Shown: positions 1-10,141 of the stretch, piece by piece
Layout: the number at the start of each line of letters is the position of its first letter
Position numbering within the stretch: position 1 is the stretch's first letter
DNA from: Neodontobutis hainanensis
Lineage: Eukaryota; Chordata; Actinopteri; Gobiiformes; Odontobutidae
DNA length: 64,000 nt
Assembly: GCA_024349245.1 (NCBI GenBank)
Contig: JALDNG010000020.1
Span: 7,729,501-7,793,500, forward strand
Direction of reading: 5' to 3'
Position numbers and translations under genes: made by a program
Notes under the pieces: model-generated
Told to the model about the DNA's origin: nothing
The model's database searches: none
The model's input: the letters and a program-made list of their open reading frames with translations, nothing else

Positions 1-1066
1 TTGAGGCCATTTTAAAGCTTAATATATATATCGGCTGCTCCGTGTAACCAAAACAAGAAAAATATGTTTGCATAGATACATAAACATGATTACGTAGCGA
101 GCTATGGCTCCCCTTGCAAGCAAAATATGAGTTAATGTTGGAATACTCTTGGATGAGGGGGGTATGCTTGGGAATTCGGACTAAAATGACCATGATGGTG
201 GTTCGTGCAGCAGCCTAACACTTGGATTATCATAGCTGTGCAGCTTTCACCTCTTCCGCGGTATTCACATATTGCAGCTTTCAAGCAGTTATTTGGATTA
301 ATAGAGAAATTGCTACATTGTAACAAACTCACCCGAGACGATAGAGGTGCAGGCAGCGCGGGGTCTCCAGGACAGCCTCGCACGGGCTGCAGTTCAGGAC
401 CCAATTACAGCAGGAAACAGGCGCCCTCCGTTTTGCCGGAATGAGATCATCCATTATTGCCCAGTATTTTACTAAATGTTGAAACTATAATGTTGAGAAT
501 CATACCACCTAGTTCTAGAGGTTTTGCATTCCTATGATAATTTCTCTTTGCAAGGGTTTGAGTACAACTAACAAGGCTTAAACTAACTAACGCCCTCCAA
601 ATGTGTCAGATATTAACCCTAATATAATATATTTATATAATTTAATATCAAATTGTTGTAAGGTGAATTGTGACCGTAGTCGTATACTTCCCTGGTTTCT
701 GAATGTCATTAGACTATTTTCTACAGTTAGCTAAAAGCTGTATGCCAAATATTGCCCCATAGCTGTACAATCTGCCAAAAATTAGCATTGGACTTACATT
801 TTCAAATATCAAACATTGTTTAACGTTTTTTTGGTTTGTGTTACAATGCTGATTATATGCTATATATAATACATTTACAACTCATATGTGAAGGCAGCAG
901 TAGTGTTGTTTCCGTGGGTCCTGTGTCACATGACTCGGATTCTACTTTGTGGCTGCTGATGTGACAAGGCAGACCGATCCGTTGCTATTGCTAACTGTTA
1001 CCTGATTAGGTTTGTTGACTAATGTTCCTGGTATTTACTTCATCAAATTAGAACAGTGGCCGTAAA
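1..1066. other. Upstream flank of napa, with napa 5' UTR/promoter
   Basis: No convincing coding exon lies here. The right end, roughly 900-1066, leads into the napa start codon and probably holds its promoter and 5' UTR. A GC-richer patch at about 330-445 contains, on the minus strand, a good donor (CTCGG followed by GTGAGT near 341). It could be the first exon of a gene lying to the left of the window, but no in-frame ATG supports coding. The rest is AT-rich and unremarkable. Confidence 0.5.
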
Positions 1067-4000
1067 ATGGACAACAGCGGGAAAGAAAAGGAGGCTGCGG
1101 CTTTAATGGCCGAGGCTGAAAAGAAATTGAAATCCTCGCAGTCATTTTTCGGCTCGTTGTTTGGGTAAGTATTACATAGCACCTCTTTAGCAACTTCTGT
1201 CAAGCTAAAGGCCAACTAGTTAAGCGAAAGGTGGCTAGATTGTCACTTAACACCACACTTTTAAGATAATTAAAAATATCGCTCTATTTTTTTATGCTTA
1301 TGTTAGAAAGCAGCATTCACTGTAACGTTAACAAACTTTTACATTCTATTTTCTTGGCTCAAACAAAACTCCGTTCCAGTGCCCCCTACATATGTGCATT
1401 TCTTCATGTGGGAAGTGTTGACAAAGTTAACATCTCCTAGTCCAAAATACACGTTTTAAAACATCTTTAAACCGATGAGACGGACTTTAACAACGTGTCT
1501 AGGGCTGCAACAACTAATCGGATTAATTGATTATTATTGACTATTATAATAATCAGTTAATTGATTTATTGGGTATTCATAGACTCGGAGATCTGCCATG
1601 TGTCGAGAGAAGAGGGTTTTATTATTTATTTACAAAGACAGAGCAGTAACTCCACAGAAACGGTAAAGGAGATGTGCATTATGTATTTTTCTATCCACAA
1701 GTCCTGTGACATACTTGTAGCTTTGTCAGGTATAGTAAAAATCTTTACTATTATTATCCGTTTTAAGCCGGAAAAAAAACACTTGTCTATGTCAGTCCAT
1801 AAATAATAAAAGTTCATAAATAATCATCAGATAAATGGATTTATAGAAATAAATGTTTGTTGCAGCCCTAAACGTGTGCTCCTGTAGTAACTTTTACTGG
1901 AGTAATACGTAATAATGTTATCAGCTCATCACAATAAAAATGTGTTATGTGTATTCATAAAAGCCCAGCATCAAGCATCACTTTAGCTTTACAGTAAAAG
2001 CCATGAGTTGGTCTGAAAGCTCTGAAAACCCATTAACAAAAGCAGATGTGTAACAGTATAATAACGTCAAATGTTTATTTTTATATGTACATGCTGTATA
2101 TTCTTTAGATAATTTAACATGGTCAATGTCTACGTGTGAATAATATGAAATTAAATGTAATTAATATACATTCTTATGTAAAATATCCAAAAGCAACTTG
2201 GACAGATGATAAAATTGGCATTTTGTTTATATGGTCCCATTTTCTCTCAAACAGGGGTTCATCCAAGCTGGAAGAGGCCTGTGACATGTATGTGAGAGCT
2301 GCCAACATGTATAAAATGGCTAAAAACTGGTGTGGTAAGATGCTTCATAAATAAGAGAATATAATGTATAGTAATACTTTCTAAGAAATGTTATGTAAAA
2401 TTATCTTAAATCTCTTCAGCTGCAGGAAATGCATTCTCTCTAGCTGCCCGCCTCCACCTGCAAATGCAGAGCAAACACGACGCAGCAACTAATTTCATAG
2501 ATGCTGGAAATGCCTTCAAAAAAGCAGATCCACAAGGTAATGACCCTCACCCACGGGATTTACAGATATCTATTTGTAAGGCCTTCTTTTACTAGCAAAT
2601 GTTTACTCTACAGTATCTTCTCTTTCAGCATTTATTGTATTTTCCATTTTTTTGTTTCTTGTTTTGGCATAATGTGTTGACTAGCAGCATATGTTATATT
2701 ACTTTACTTTGTGTCCACAGAGGGAATTAACTGTCTTAACAGAGCAATAGAGATATATACTGATATGGTGAGTCTTTGCATAGTGCATTTTTATACACTG
2801 CTTGGCCAAAAAAAAAGTTACCACTACCTTAATGTAAGTCGCTTTAAATGAAAGCGTCAACTAAAAATGTAAAAAATTTAACACTGTTGAATGGCAGCTT
2901 CATGTAAGTTGCTTTGGATAAAAGCGTCATGCTAAATGACATAACACATCCTGTGGTCGTGGAAAAAATGTAAATATCTAAAGAGATGCTGAAACAACTA
3001 AAATTGGGTTAAGAACTGTCCAACACATTATTAAAAACTGGAAGAATAGTGGGGAACCATCATCTTCAAGGAAGAAATGTTGTTGGAAAAAAATCTTTAA
3101 TGATCATAATTGTGATCGGCGATCATTGTTTTTTGAAATCAAATTGTAAGAACATGTTCACAAATGCACAATGCCAAGGAAACTCAAGAGATTAGGACTA
3201 ATTAGCAGTGTAGCCTTAAGAAAACTATTTGTCAGTGAGGCTAAAGCAATGGAAGTAGGTCATGTGGTCTGAGGAGTCCAGACTTACCCTGCCAGAGTGA
3301 TGGGCACATCAGGGTAAGAAGTTTCTAGTGCCTACTATACAAGCCTGTGGGGGCAGTGCAATGATTTGAAGTTGCTTTAGTTGATCAGGTATAGATTCAG
3401 CTATGTGCCCAAAGAAGGAGGTCAGCTGAATGACCAGGTTATTCTGTAAATATATTTTTCCCTGATGGCGCGGGCCGATTCCAAGATGACAATGTTAATT
3501 AGGCTCAAATTGTGAAAGAGTGGTTCAGGAAACATGATGCAAAACTTTCACACATGGATTGGCCACCACAGAGTCCAGACCGTAACACCATTGAGAATCT
3601 TTGGGATGTGCTGGAGACTATGCAGCGGTCCAATTCTCCTATCATCCATACAAAATCTTGTTGAAAAATTAATGCAACTTTGGATGTGAATAAATGTTGT
3701 GGCATTGCAGATGATTAGGTTAATAACTCAAGAAACTAAAGAGTGTGATTTTTTATTATTTTTTTTTTATTTTTTTTTTTTTTCTGTTCAAAGCAGTGTA
3801 TATAGATTGTAAATAGTCTAATAAAATTATTTACACTCATTTATTATCTTAGTGCTGACAACTTATGCTTTGTATGTATTTTATTTTTACAGGGGCGCTT
3901 TACCATTGCAGCAAAACATCACATCACCATTGCAGAGATCTATGAGACAGAGTTGGTTGACATTGACAAGGTCAGATCATTAGGTTGTTGGTCACAATCT

Positions 4001-6110
4001 TCAGTGTATACAGTATGTAAGATGCACAGAATATGAATGGAAACATTGCAAGTGGTTTGTTTGCTACAAGCATTTTGATGTGTTATCTTAAATGTGCTAT
4101 GTTTTACAATTGTATGTAAAATGCATACACATATTTACTTAATTACAAATATCTCCATTAAATTTTTCATTCTAGGCAGTTGCCCATTATGAACAAGCAG
4201 CAGATTATTACAAAGGTGAAGAATCCACAAGGTAATTCTTTTTTTTTTTTTTAAGTTAATATTTAAAGCTTGCATTGTATTTTTTATGTTGCTTAGTTTT
4301 TATGTTTACATGTGTTGGTTTATGTAATAATATGTTTGGATCAGTTCAGACTAAAAATACCAAATTTTATTTTTAGCTCAGCCAACAAGTGCCTTCTGAA
4401 AGTAGCAACCTATGCAGCTCAACTAGAGCAGTATCAAAAAGCTATTGAGATTTATGAACAGGTGAACTATTCTTCACTTTCCAGCTATGTTTTTTATTTC
4501 TGAGTTAACTATGACTAATTAATTACAATCTTTATTTACAGATTGGAACATACGCAATGGACAGCACACTGCTAAAATACAGTGCTAAGGACCACTTCTT
4601 TAAAGCAGCACTCTGTCATTTCTGTATAGACATGCTAAATGCAAAGGTAGGTTCTATGTTTTTCATTTCATTCATAATTTACAACATTTTGTTGAGTGAA
4701 CATTGCAAGCTTGTAAGGAACCATATAAACGCCAGAGGTAAACCGGAGTTTGACATTCAGCCTCAAGTTGCGGTTGTGGAACTTCTTTGAACTTTGTACT
4801 ATTCATAAAAGCTAGATGAGCCCAAACTCATTGAAATATAAAAAAGGAAAACTAATGGAACTAGATAGAAAATGTTTATAGCTATTGAAAATGGTGGGCT
4901 ATCATGCACAAATGGTACAAATATTTATTTTTTTTCTCACAAAGCTTGCTGTGCAGAAATATGAGGAAATGTTTCCAGCCTTTTCAGACTCTCGAGAATG
5001 CAAGCTCTTGAAGGTATGTTTTTATTTGTAATAACTACAAAATATATGGGGTGCATACCACACACTGTCTGTATGAAATGGATTAAAAAAAGAAAAGATG
5101 AAATATCTAGAAAGTGAAGTCACAGTGGAAAGAATGGAGAGGATTAATTTTTGTTGTTTCAATAACATTTTTGTGTTTGACATCTAGAAACTTCTAGATG
5201 CATGTGAAGAGCAGAATGTGGATGCCTATACTGACTCGGTAATAATTTTTTTTAAAGGTTTACATATGTACTTAAAGACCTTACTTCAGTTTTGTTGCAA
5301 AAGTGTCAGTTGTGTTAGGCCTGCTCTAGACCAGGGGTGGGCAATTTTTTTTTTTTTCCCAAGGGCCACATTAGAACATGGAATTCTTGTGGAGGGCCGG
5401 GCTAAAACAGGAAACTCAATTATGCTCAACAAAAACATTTTTATTTTAGAAATGTATTTACTGTTTGGAGCATGTTGTATAGTGGAATCAACTGATTGCT
5501 GCAAAATATTGAAGGATAAGACAAAATATATGCAGTATTTAATCATTAATAAAATATTAGTAAATACTCGGCGGACCACATTGAACAGCCCAACGGGCTG
5601 CATGTGGCCCTCGGGCCTAAGTTTGCCCACCGCGCTGTAGACAGTATGCTTCCCAAAACATTTTAGTGTAGTAATTAAAGGATAGTGAAACAAAAAAAGA
5701 ATTCAGATATTTTTAAACCAAGATTATGTGACAGTAAATAATATTAATAAATCATAACAAGCACTTTACTACTACTACTTACTTTATAATATATAATCAA
5801 CATGAAAATTAAAATGAGATATGAGGGAGATGTTGTATAGCTTAGAACAAATAGATTGAGAATTACATGGTATTTATATATTATATTATTGGCCATTTAG
5901 AGGTTTGATATTATAATCTTGTGTAATTTACCTCAATTATAGTATTATATTACTACAGCTATTTGTATTATATAAAATTTTACTTCATTTTAACATTCTT
6001 TGTCTCAGGTAAAGGAGTATGACACTATTTCACGGTTGGACCAGTGGCTCACAACTATGCTTCTCCGAGTCAAGAAAACCATACAGGACGAAGAGAGTGA
6101 CCTTCGCTGA
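1067..6110 (+). CDS. napa: Alpha-SNAP (NSF attachment protein alpha), 11 coding exons
   Basis: Soluble adaptor that binds assembled SNARE bundles and recruits the ATPase NSF to take them apart after membrane fusion. Coding exons: 1067-1164, 2255-2334, 2420-2536, 2721-2767, 3893-3970, 4176-4231, 4377-4461, 4542-4646, 4945-5013, 5188-5238, 6009-6110. All are bounded by GT and AG, and joined they give 295 aa, the usual family length. The protein starts MDNSGKEKEAA and ends SDLR. It carries the family TPR-like helical segments (for example KHHITIAEIYETELVDIDKA, CLLKVATYAAQLEQYQKA) and the conserved C-terminus DQWLTTMLLRVKK that stimulates NSF. The stretch FCIDMLNAKLAVQKYEE and the DLR end fit alpha rather than beta SNAP. 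Introns 1, 4 and 10 each carry a transposon remnant. Only the choice between fish duplicates is open. Confidence 0.97.
1500..1870. mobile_element. hAT-type non-autonomous element (MITE) in napa intron 1
   Basis: A 371 bp AT-rich element bounded by perfect 13 bp inverted repeats TAGGGCTGCAACA / TGTTGCAGCCCTA. It is flanked by near-identical 8 bp direct repeats, AACGTGTC (1492-1499) and AACGTGTG (1871-1878), as expected for hAT target-site duplication. The interior has no transposase reading frame. It was presumably mobilised by an autonomous hAT element elsewhere. Confidence 0.8.
2796..3798 (+). mobile_element. Degenerate Tc1/mariner-like transposon in napa intron 4
   Basis: The ends CACTGCTTGGCC (left) and CAAAGCAGTG (right) are inverted and sit between TA dinucleotides, the mariner target-site hallmark. 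Near 3556-3610 the plus strand reads DWPPQSPDRNTIENLW, the conserved Tc1 transposase motif around the second catalytic Asp, but the rest of the frame is broken. A T-rich tract (about 3750-3783) lies just inside the right end. This is a dead copy. At about 1 kb it is shorter than typical 1.3-1.6 kb autonomous Tc1 elements. Confidence 0.8.
2832..2944 (+). repeat. Two diverged copies of a dispersed fish repeat tail
   Basis: Two units, about 2832-2871 and 2902-2944, share the pattern ATGTAAGT-GCTTT---AAAGCGTC--CTAAA. This resembles a short sequence very commonly dispersed in fish genomes (from general knowledge, not a search). They sit just inside the left end of the Tc1-like remnant, so they are probably insertions into it or internal duplications. 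Confidence 0.5.
5332..5634. mobile_element. hAT-type non-autonomous element in napa intron 10
   Basis: About 303 bp. The left end CAGGGGTGGGCAA and the right end TTTGCCCACCGCG form an imperfect terminal inverted repeat. Flanking octamers CTCTAGAC (5324-5331) and CTGTAGAC (5635-5642) match at 7 of 8 positions, as for an aged hAT target-site duplication. Both strands have open frames of about 135-140 codons across it, but neither shows a transposase motif. They are fortuitous. Confidence 0.75.
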
Positions 6111-8199
6111 TCCTCATTCACTTTTTCAACATTATATATTTTTTGCATTTAGCCTTTGGCCTATGTTTATGGAGATAATTCTGATCCATTTGACAAGTAT
6201 ATTACATATTGCTTTACTAGTTCCTTTCTTCTTACATTTTCCCCTTTTTATTGTATAATATCTTTTCCATTATCTTAAGTAATTGTCTTGTATAAACACT
6301 ATTTCCTTAAATTATGTATGTTAATGTATTGGCCCTATTTAAAATTAATTGAGATGCAATACCAAATGATCATACCAGCACTATCAAACTTATGTTTTTT
6401 TATTTTATTTTATGATAATACATTTTTAAAACGTGCTTAGGGATTAAATTTACTAAAACTAAATCAAATACAGCAATATATCAATTTACATTATTGTCTT
6501 AACTGTACAATTTTAGGTACATAAGTGATGAGCTCTTAATATCATTTTGATCTATTTTGTTTGGGCCATTGAGCGTTCACAGCTGCATTTAAAACTTTGG
6601 AGCAAACGAGAAAATTATGCTTTATTTTATTATATTTTTTTATTGAACACACTAGCTGGTGCTGTTAGCCCAAATGCTAAAAAGGCATGTTATCATTGCA
6701 TTTTAGATTATTAGTGCTTCACATTTGACCTTCTCATTTTATTTTTTAATTTAAAACTGTTTTGGTTTGTTTTTCTTTTCCGACCTTGGGAAAAGTAAGC
6801 GTTACGTAATGTTTTTATCGCCAATTTATGAAGCGCTTCCTGTTTAAGATCGTGTATAGTCCGCGTGAGGTTCACACTTAAATCGAACCGTACGAGAGTT
6901 GACTTGGAAGTGTTTGGTGCGCACATAAATTAACATTTATTCAAGTGAACTGCGCTAACCGAGTAGCAGAAGTGTGAACGCACCCTTAATGGTTCAAAGT
7001 ACCCTCAGCCTTATGTTGCAAGATTCTCAGGATGTCCACCGCTAGGTTTGGTGAAGAAGTGCATGTGTTGAGATTTTACCAGCTCCATCTGAAGTGCTTT
7101 TATTCCTCAAATAAAGGTTTTGTGAACATTTGCATGGTTTGGAATGAGTGGGAAAAAATAGAGCATCTTTTCCGCTTTTTCTAATTTAGGTTTAATTGTT
7201 GCTTGTTAGTCTTAACAAAGACAGCTGGACAGTTGTTTTAAAGCCTGTTTAAGATGCGATGATCTGAACACTGTGCATATATCCTCCTTGTGATCTTCGT
7301 ACATTAGTTGTACATCAGTCATGTTTACGGTTTTGAATAAATATGTTCCAATCGTACACATCGTGGGAGTGGTCTGTACCTGGCCGTCCCGGTGTCACCT
7401 GATCACAGTGCAACAAGCACAGAGTTGTCCTGTGCGGCACGCAGTGTGGGACTTGGGCAATATTTGTGCCTTTTATTGGGGACTCCGTCTTCTGTTTTTG
7501 TAAGTAGGCTATATTATTATATATTTCTGAGGACATGTAAATAAGTAGCCTTGAAAACCGTTACTTTTCTATACGCATGCTGATGTTGTTCCAGGTAATT
7601 ACATTTACCATGGCAGTTATTAAGAACACCTCCCGGCGACGGAAACTGACAGCTAGGTGGCAAAAATATATTTGTCTAATAGCCCATTTCAAACTTGCAA
7701 AACGTACTTTATTTTATTTAAGAAAACCAGATTATTATTTTTTTTATTTCTCCAGGGAGTATTCTTTTGGGAGTTTGCACTTTGTTATTTGAACATATAG
7801 CCCGGTTGGTTCAGTCCTAATTAAACTCAGGAGACACTGTGTTTAACGACGTCCCCATGACAATTTCCCTGCTGGTGTTACATCTTAGAGTGAGTGTAGG
7901 GCACTTCACCTTTGGCATATTCTAGCAAATCTACTGAAAGAATGATAAAGATCATTTTACATATTTGCAAGAACTAACATAGCCGCTCAAAGAAAATAAC
8001 CACAAAAGCATATTAAAGCATAACAATCCATTAAGATGTCTATATGTCTTTGCTGTTGGCAGGGGCATTAATTGTGTCAACTCTTGGCACTGTTTGTGTA
8101 ACCTGAAGACATTCTTGTTGGATGCCAAGACCACTGAAATGTGATCTACCGACAATAAAGAAGTACAAAGCACGGGATTGCACACCTTCTAGTTGACCA
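6111..8199. other. napa 3' UTR and napa-b3gnt8 intergenic region
   Basis: The napa 3' UTR begins at 6111. A plausible poly(A) signal, AATAAA, is at 7110-7115, which would give a 3' UTR of about 1 kb. Between there and 8199 I see no coding exon. A pyrimidine-rich run ending in TTCTAG just before the b3gnt8 ATG could be an acceptor joining a distant non-coding first exon, but I cannot locate that exon with confidence. Confidence 0.45.
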
Positions 8200-9471
8200 A
8201 TGAGACGGTTTCAAAGCTTCATTGCTATGATCCTACTTGCCACATTATTCTTCATCTTCTATTCATCCCTGCACCTGGAGAAGACTCAGAGCCATAAACT
8301 GGAACAGAAGGAGCTATGGAAGCATCAACACGTCCAAGCAGAAAAACTTAATATCAGTACACCGTCTTACAAGCTGGAGACTGTCCCCACACCAAAGCCT
8401 AAAGTTCTTAGTGTCTCCGTTTCTGATGGTCTTATACAGGCCATTCCTCAAAATAAAGCTTACTGGAACCGACTGCTCTACTCTGCCCTTGGGCATATGG
8501 AAAAAAATGACCTTTCCCAGCATAAACGCCTGTGGTCTCATTGTAGGGAAGTCGACCAAGAACTTCTGAAAACCAATGTTCATGACTATACTTCCTACCC
8601 TTCTTTGTTTCAGGACTTTTTACTGGGCATTAATTGTAGGTCTCCTCCAATTCTGGTCAATCGACCATCCAAGTGTTTGACCAGTGAAGCAGGAGAAGGT
8701 AAAACCTTCCTGCTTTTTGCCATCAAGTCAAGACCTGGAAACTTTGAGCAGAGGCAGTCAGTACGGGAGACATGGGGAAGAGAGGGAGTTTTTCAGAGTG
8801 GTCTGAGAGTGCGCACAGTATTTCTGCTTGGTAGCTCATCCCCATATGAACCTGATCTTGGTGACCTGTTGTCATTTGAAGCAACAACCTTCAAGGACAT
8901 CCTGCAGTGGGACTTTCATGAATCCTTGTTAAACCTGACGCTCAAAATGAATTCATTCCTCCAATGGAACCTGAAAAGTTGTCCTGACATTTCCTTCATA
9001 TTTAGTGGGGATGATGATGTTTTTGTCAACACACCAGCATTACTCAGCTACCTGCAGTCTCTTGAGCCCTCCAAGGCCACTGACATATATGTTGGGCATG
9101 TTATAAGCACAGCTGTGCCACATAGGGACCCTATAAGCAAGTACTACATTCCCTTAAGTTTCTATGACGGCCCATACCCTCCTTATATTGGTGGTGGTGG
9201 CTTTGTAATTTCTGGGACATTGCTAGAAAGGCTTTATTCAATTTCAAATATTATTCCCTTCTTTCCCATTGATGATGTTTACACTGGGATGTGTTTAAAA
9301 GCATTGGGAATTTCTCCTGAGGCACATGCAGGTTTTCAGACATTTGATGTGAGTGAACAAGACCGGGAGAACTTGTGTGTCCATAAAGGTCTCATACTGA
9401 TTCATCAGCGCTCCCCAAGGGAATTAAAGAAGCTGTGGAAAGGCATTCACAGCCCACTGCTGACATGTTGA
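8200..9471 (+). CDS. b3gnt8: Beta-1,3-N-acetylglucosaminyltransferase, B3GNT8-like (GT31 family)
   Basis: Type II Golgi enzyme expected to add beta-1,3-linked GlcNAc to galactose, extending polylactosamine chains. The 423 aa protein sits in one uninterrupted coding exon, as in B3GNT genes. A short cytoplasmic tail (MRRFQS) precedes a signal anchor at about residues 8-25 and a stem. The catalytic domain begins near residue 168. Seen motifs are SVRETWG (about 188-194), the GDDDV metal/nucleotide-sugar site with DDD at 271-273, GGGGFVISG, and DDVYTG at 358-363, which corresponds to the E/D-DVYTG motif. The end WKGIHSPLLTC resembles the B3GNT8 C-terminus. Direct linkage to bckdha, exosc5 and tmem91 matches the human B3GNT8 neighbourhood and favours this paralogue. 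A B3GNT2-like assignment is the main alternative. Confidence 0.88.
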   Translation: MRRFQSFIAMILLATLFFIFYSSLHLEKTQSHKLEQKELWKHQHVQAEKLNISTPSYKLETVPTPKPKVLSVSVSDGLIQAIPQNKAYWNRLLYSALGHMEKNDLSQHKRLWSHCREVDQELLKTNVHDYTSYPSLFQDFLLGINCRSPPILVNRPSKCLTSEAGEGKTFLLFAIKSRPGNFEQRQSVRETWGREGVFQSGLRVRTVFLLGSSSPYEPDLGDLLSFEATTFKDILQWDFHESLLNLTLKMNSFLQWNLKSCPDISFIFSGDDDVFVNTPALLSYLQSLEPSKATDIYVGHVISTAVPHRDPISKYYIPLSFYDGPYPPYIGGGGFVISGTLLERLYSISNIIPFFPIDDVYTGMCLKALGISPEAHAGFQTFDVSEQDRENLCVHKGLILIHQRSPRELKKLWKGIHSPLLTC

Positions 9472-9589
9472 ACACAGCTAAAAATGATTCCTTAATACCG
9501 CCAGTGGACACTTGTCTAGTGCCACAAAACAAATTAAGGGGTTTGTGTTGTCCTACATAAGAAAAGATTACTTAGATACAATAGAATAC

Positions 9590-9629
9590 AATAAAATGTT
9601 TTAGTCTCTGAGCATAAAAGAAAAATAAA
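9590..9629 (+). terminator. b3gnt8 poly(A) signals
   Basis: Two AATAAA hexamers, at 9590-9595 and 9624-9629, lie about 120-155 nt after the b3gnt8 stop codon. They are the only good plus-strand signals before the bckdha 3' end. Confidence 0.6.
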
Positions 9630-9663
9630 ATGATTTGAATTACGCATGAGTCCAAGACCGGAA

Positions 9664-9669
9664 TTTATT
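9664..9669 (-). terminator. bckdha poly(A) signal
   Basis: TTTATT on the plus strand reads AATAAA on the minus strand, about 470 nt beyond the bckdha stop. It points straight at the b3gnt8 poly(A) signal 34 bp away. Confidence 0.5.
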
Positions 9670-10141
9670 ATTACTTTTTCACAAAAACACCTAACATGTA
9701 ACATAAACTAAGAGGTTGTACAATTTATAGTAACAGTAAAGAGGTTCCCCTAAAATTTGGGCGTCATACCAAATTTCTTAAAAACTATAAAGGTCAGAAC
9801 GTGTTAGGTCACAGACATCAAGTGATACACAAAACAAACGCTTGTTTAACCACTAAACAGTTCCAATGAAAGGAAAATACAAGCACGCATGTTTTTTTTT
9901 TTGTTGTCTATGTTAAGCATAATCCATTTTCTTTCCACAACAAGTGATTTGTCTATCATTTCTCTTATTAGTTATTAAACTCAAGGCACCAAAACCAGTG
10001 GTATGATGTAAAATGATTTTGAAAGCACAATCATACTCAGCAGCCTTAAGGGAACAATGTCATAAAAAACTACATTTCTATGTATACAGTAAAATGTGCG
10101 CAATACTTCACCCAAGTCACTGTCAACTTACCCATTCATAC

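Noticed and set aside
5218..5693. Overlapping open frames of 135-140 codons on both strands
   Set aside because: They cover a napa exon end and a non-autonomous hAT element. Neither frame has a transposase motif.
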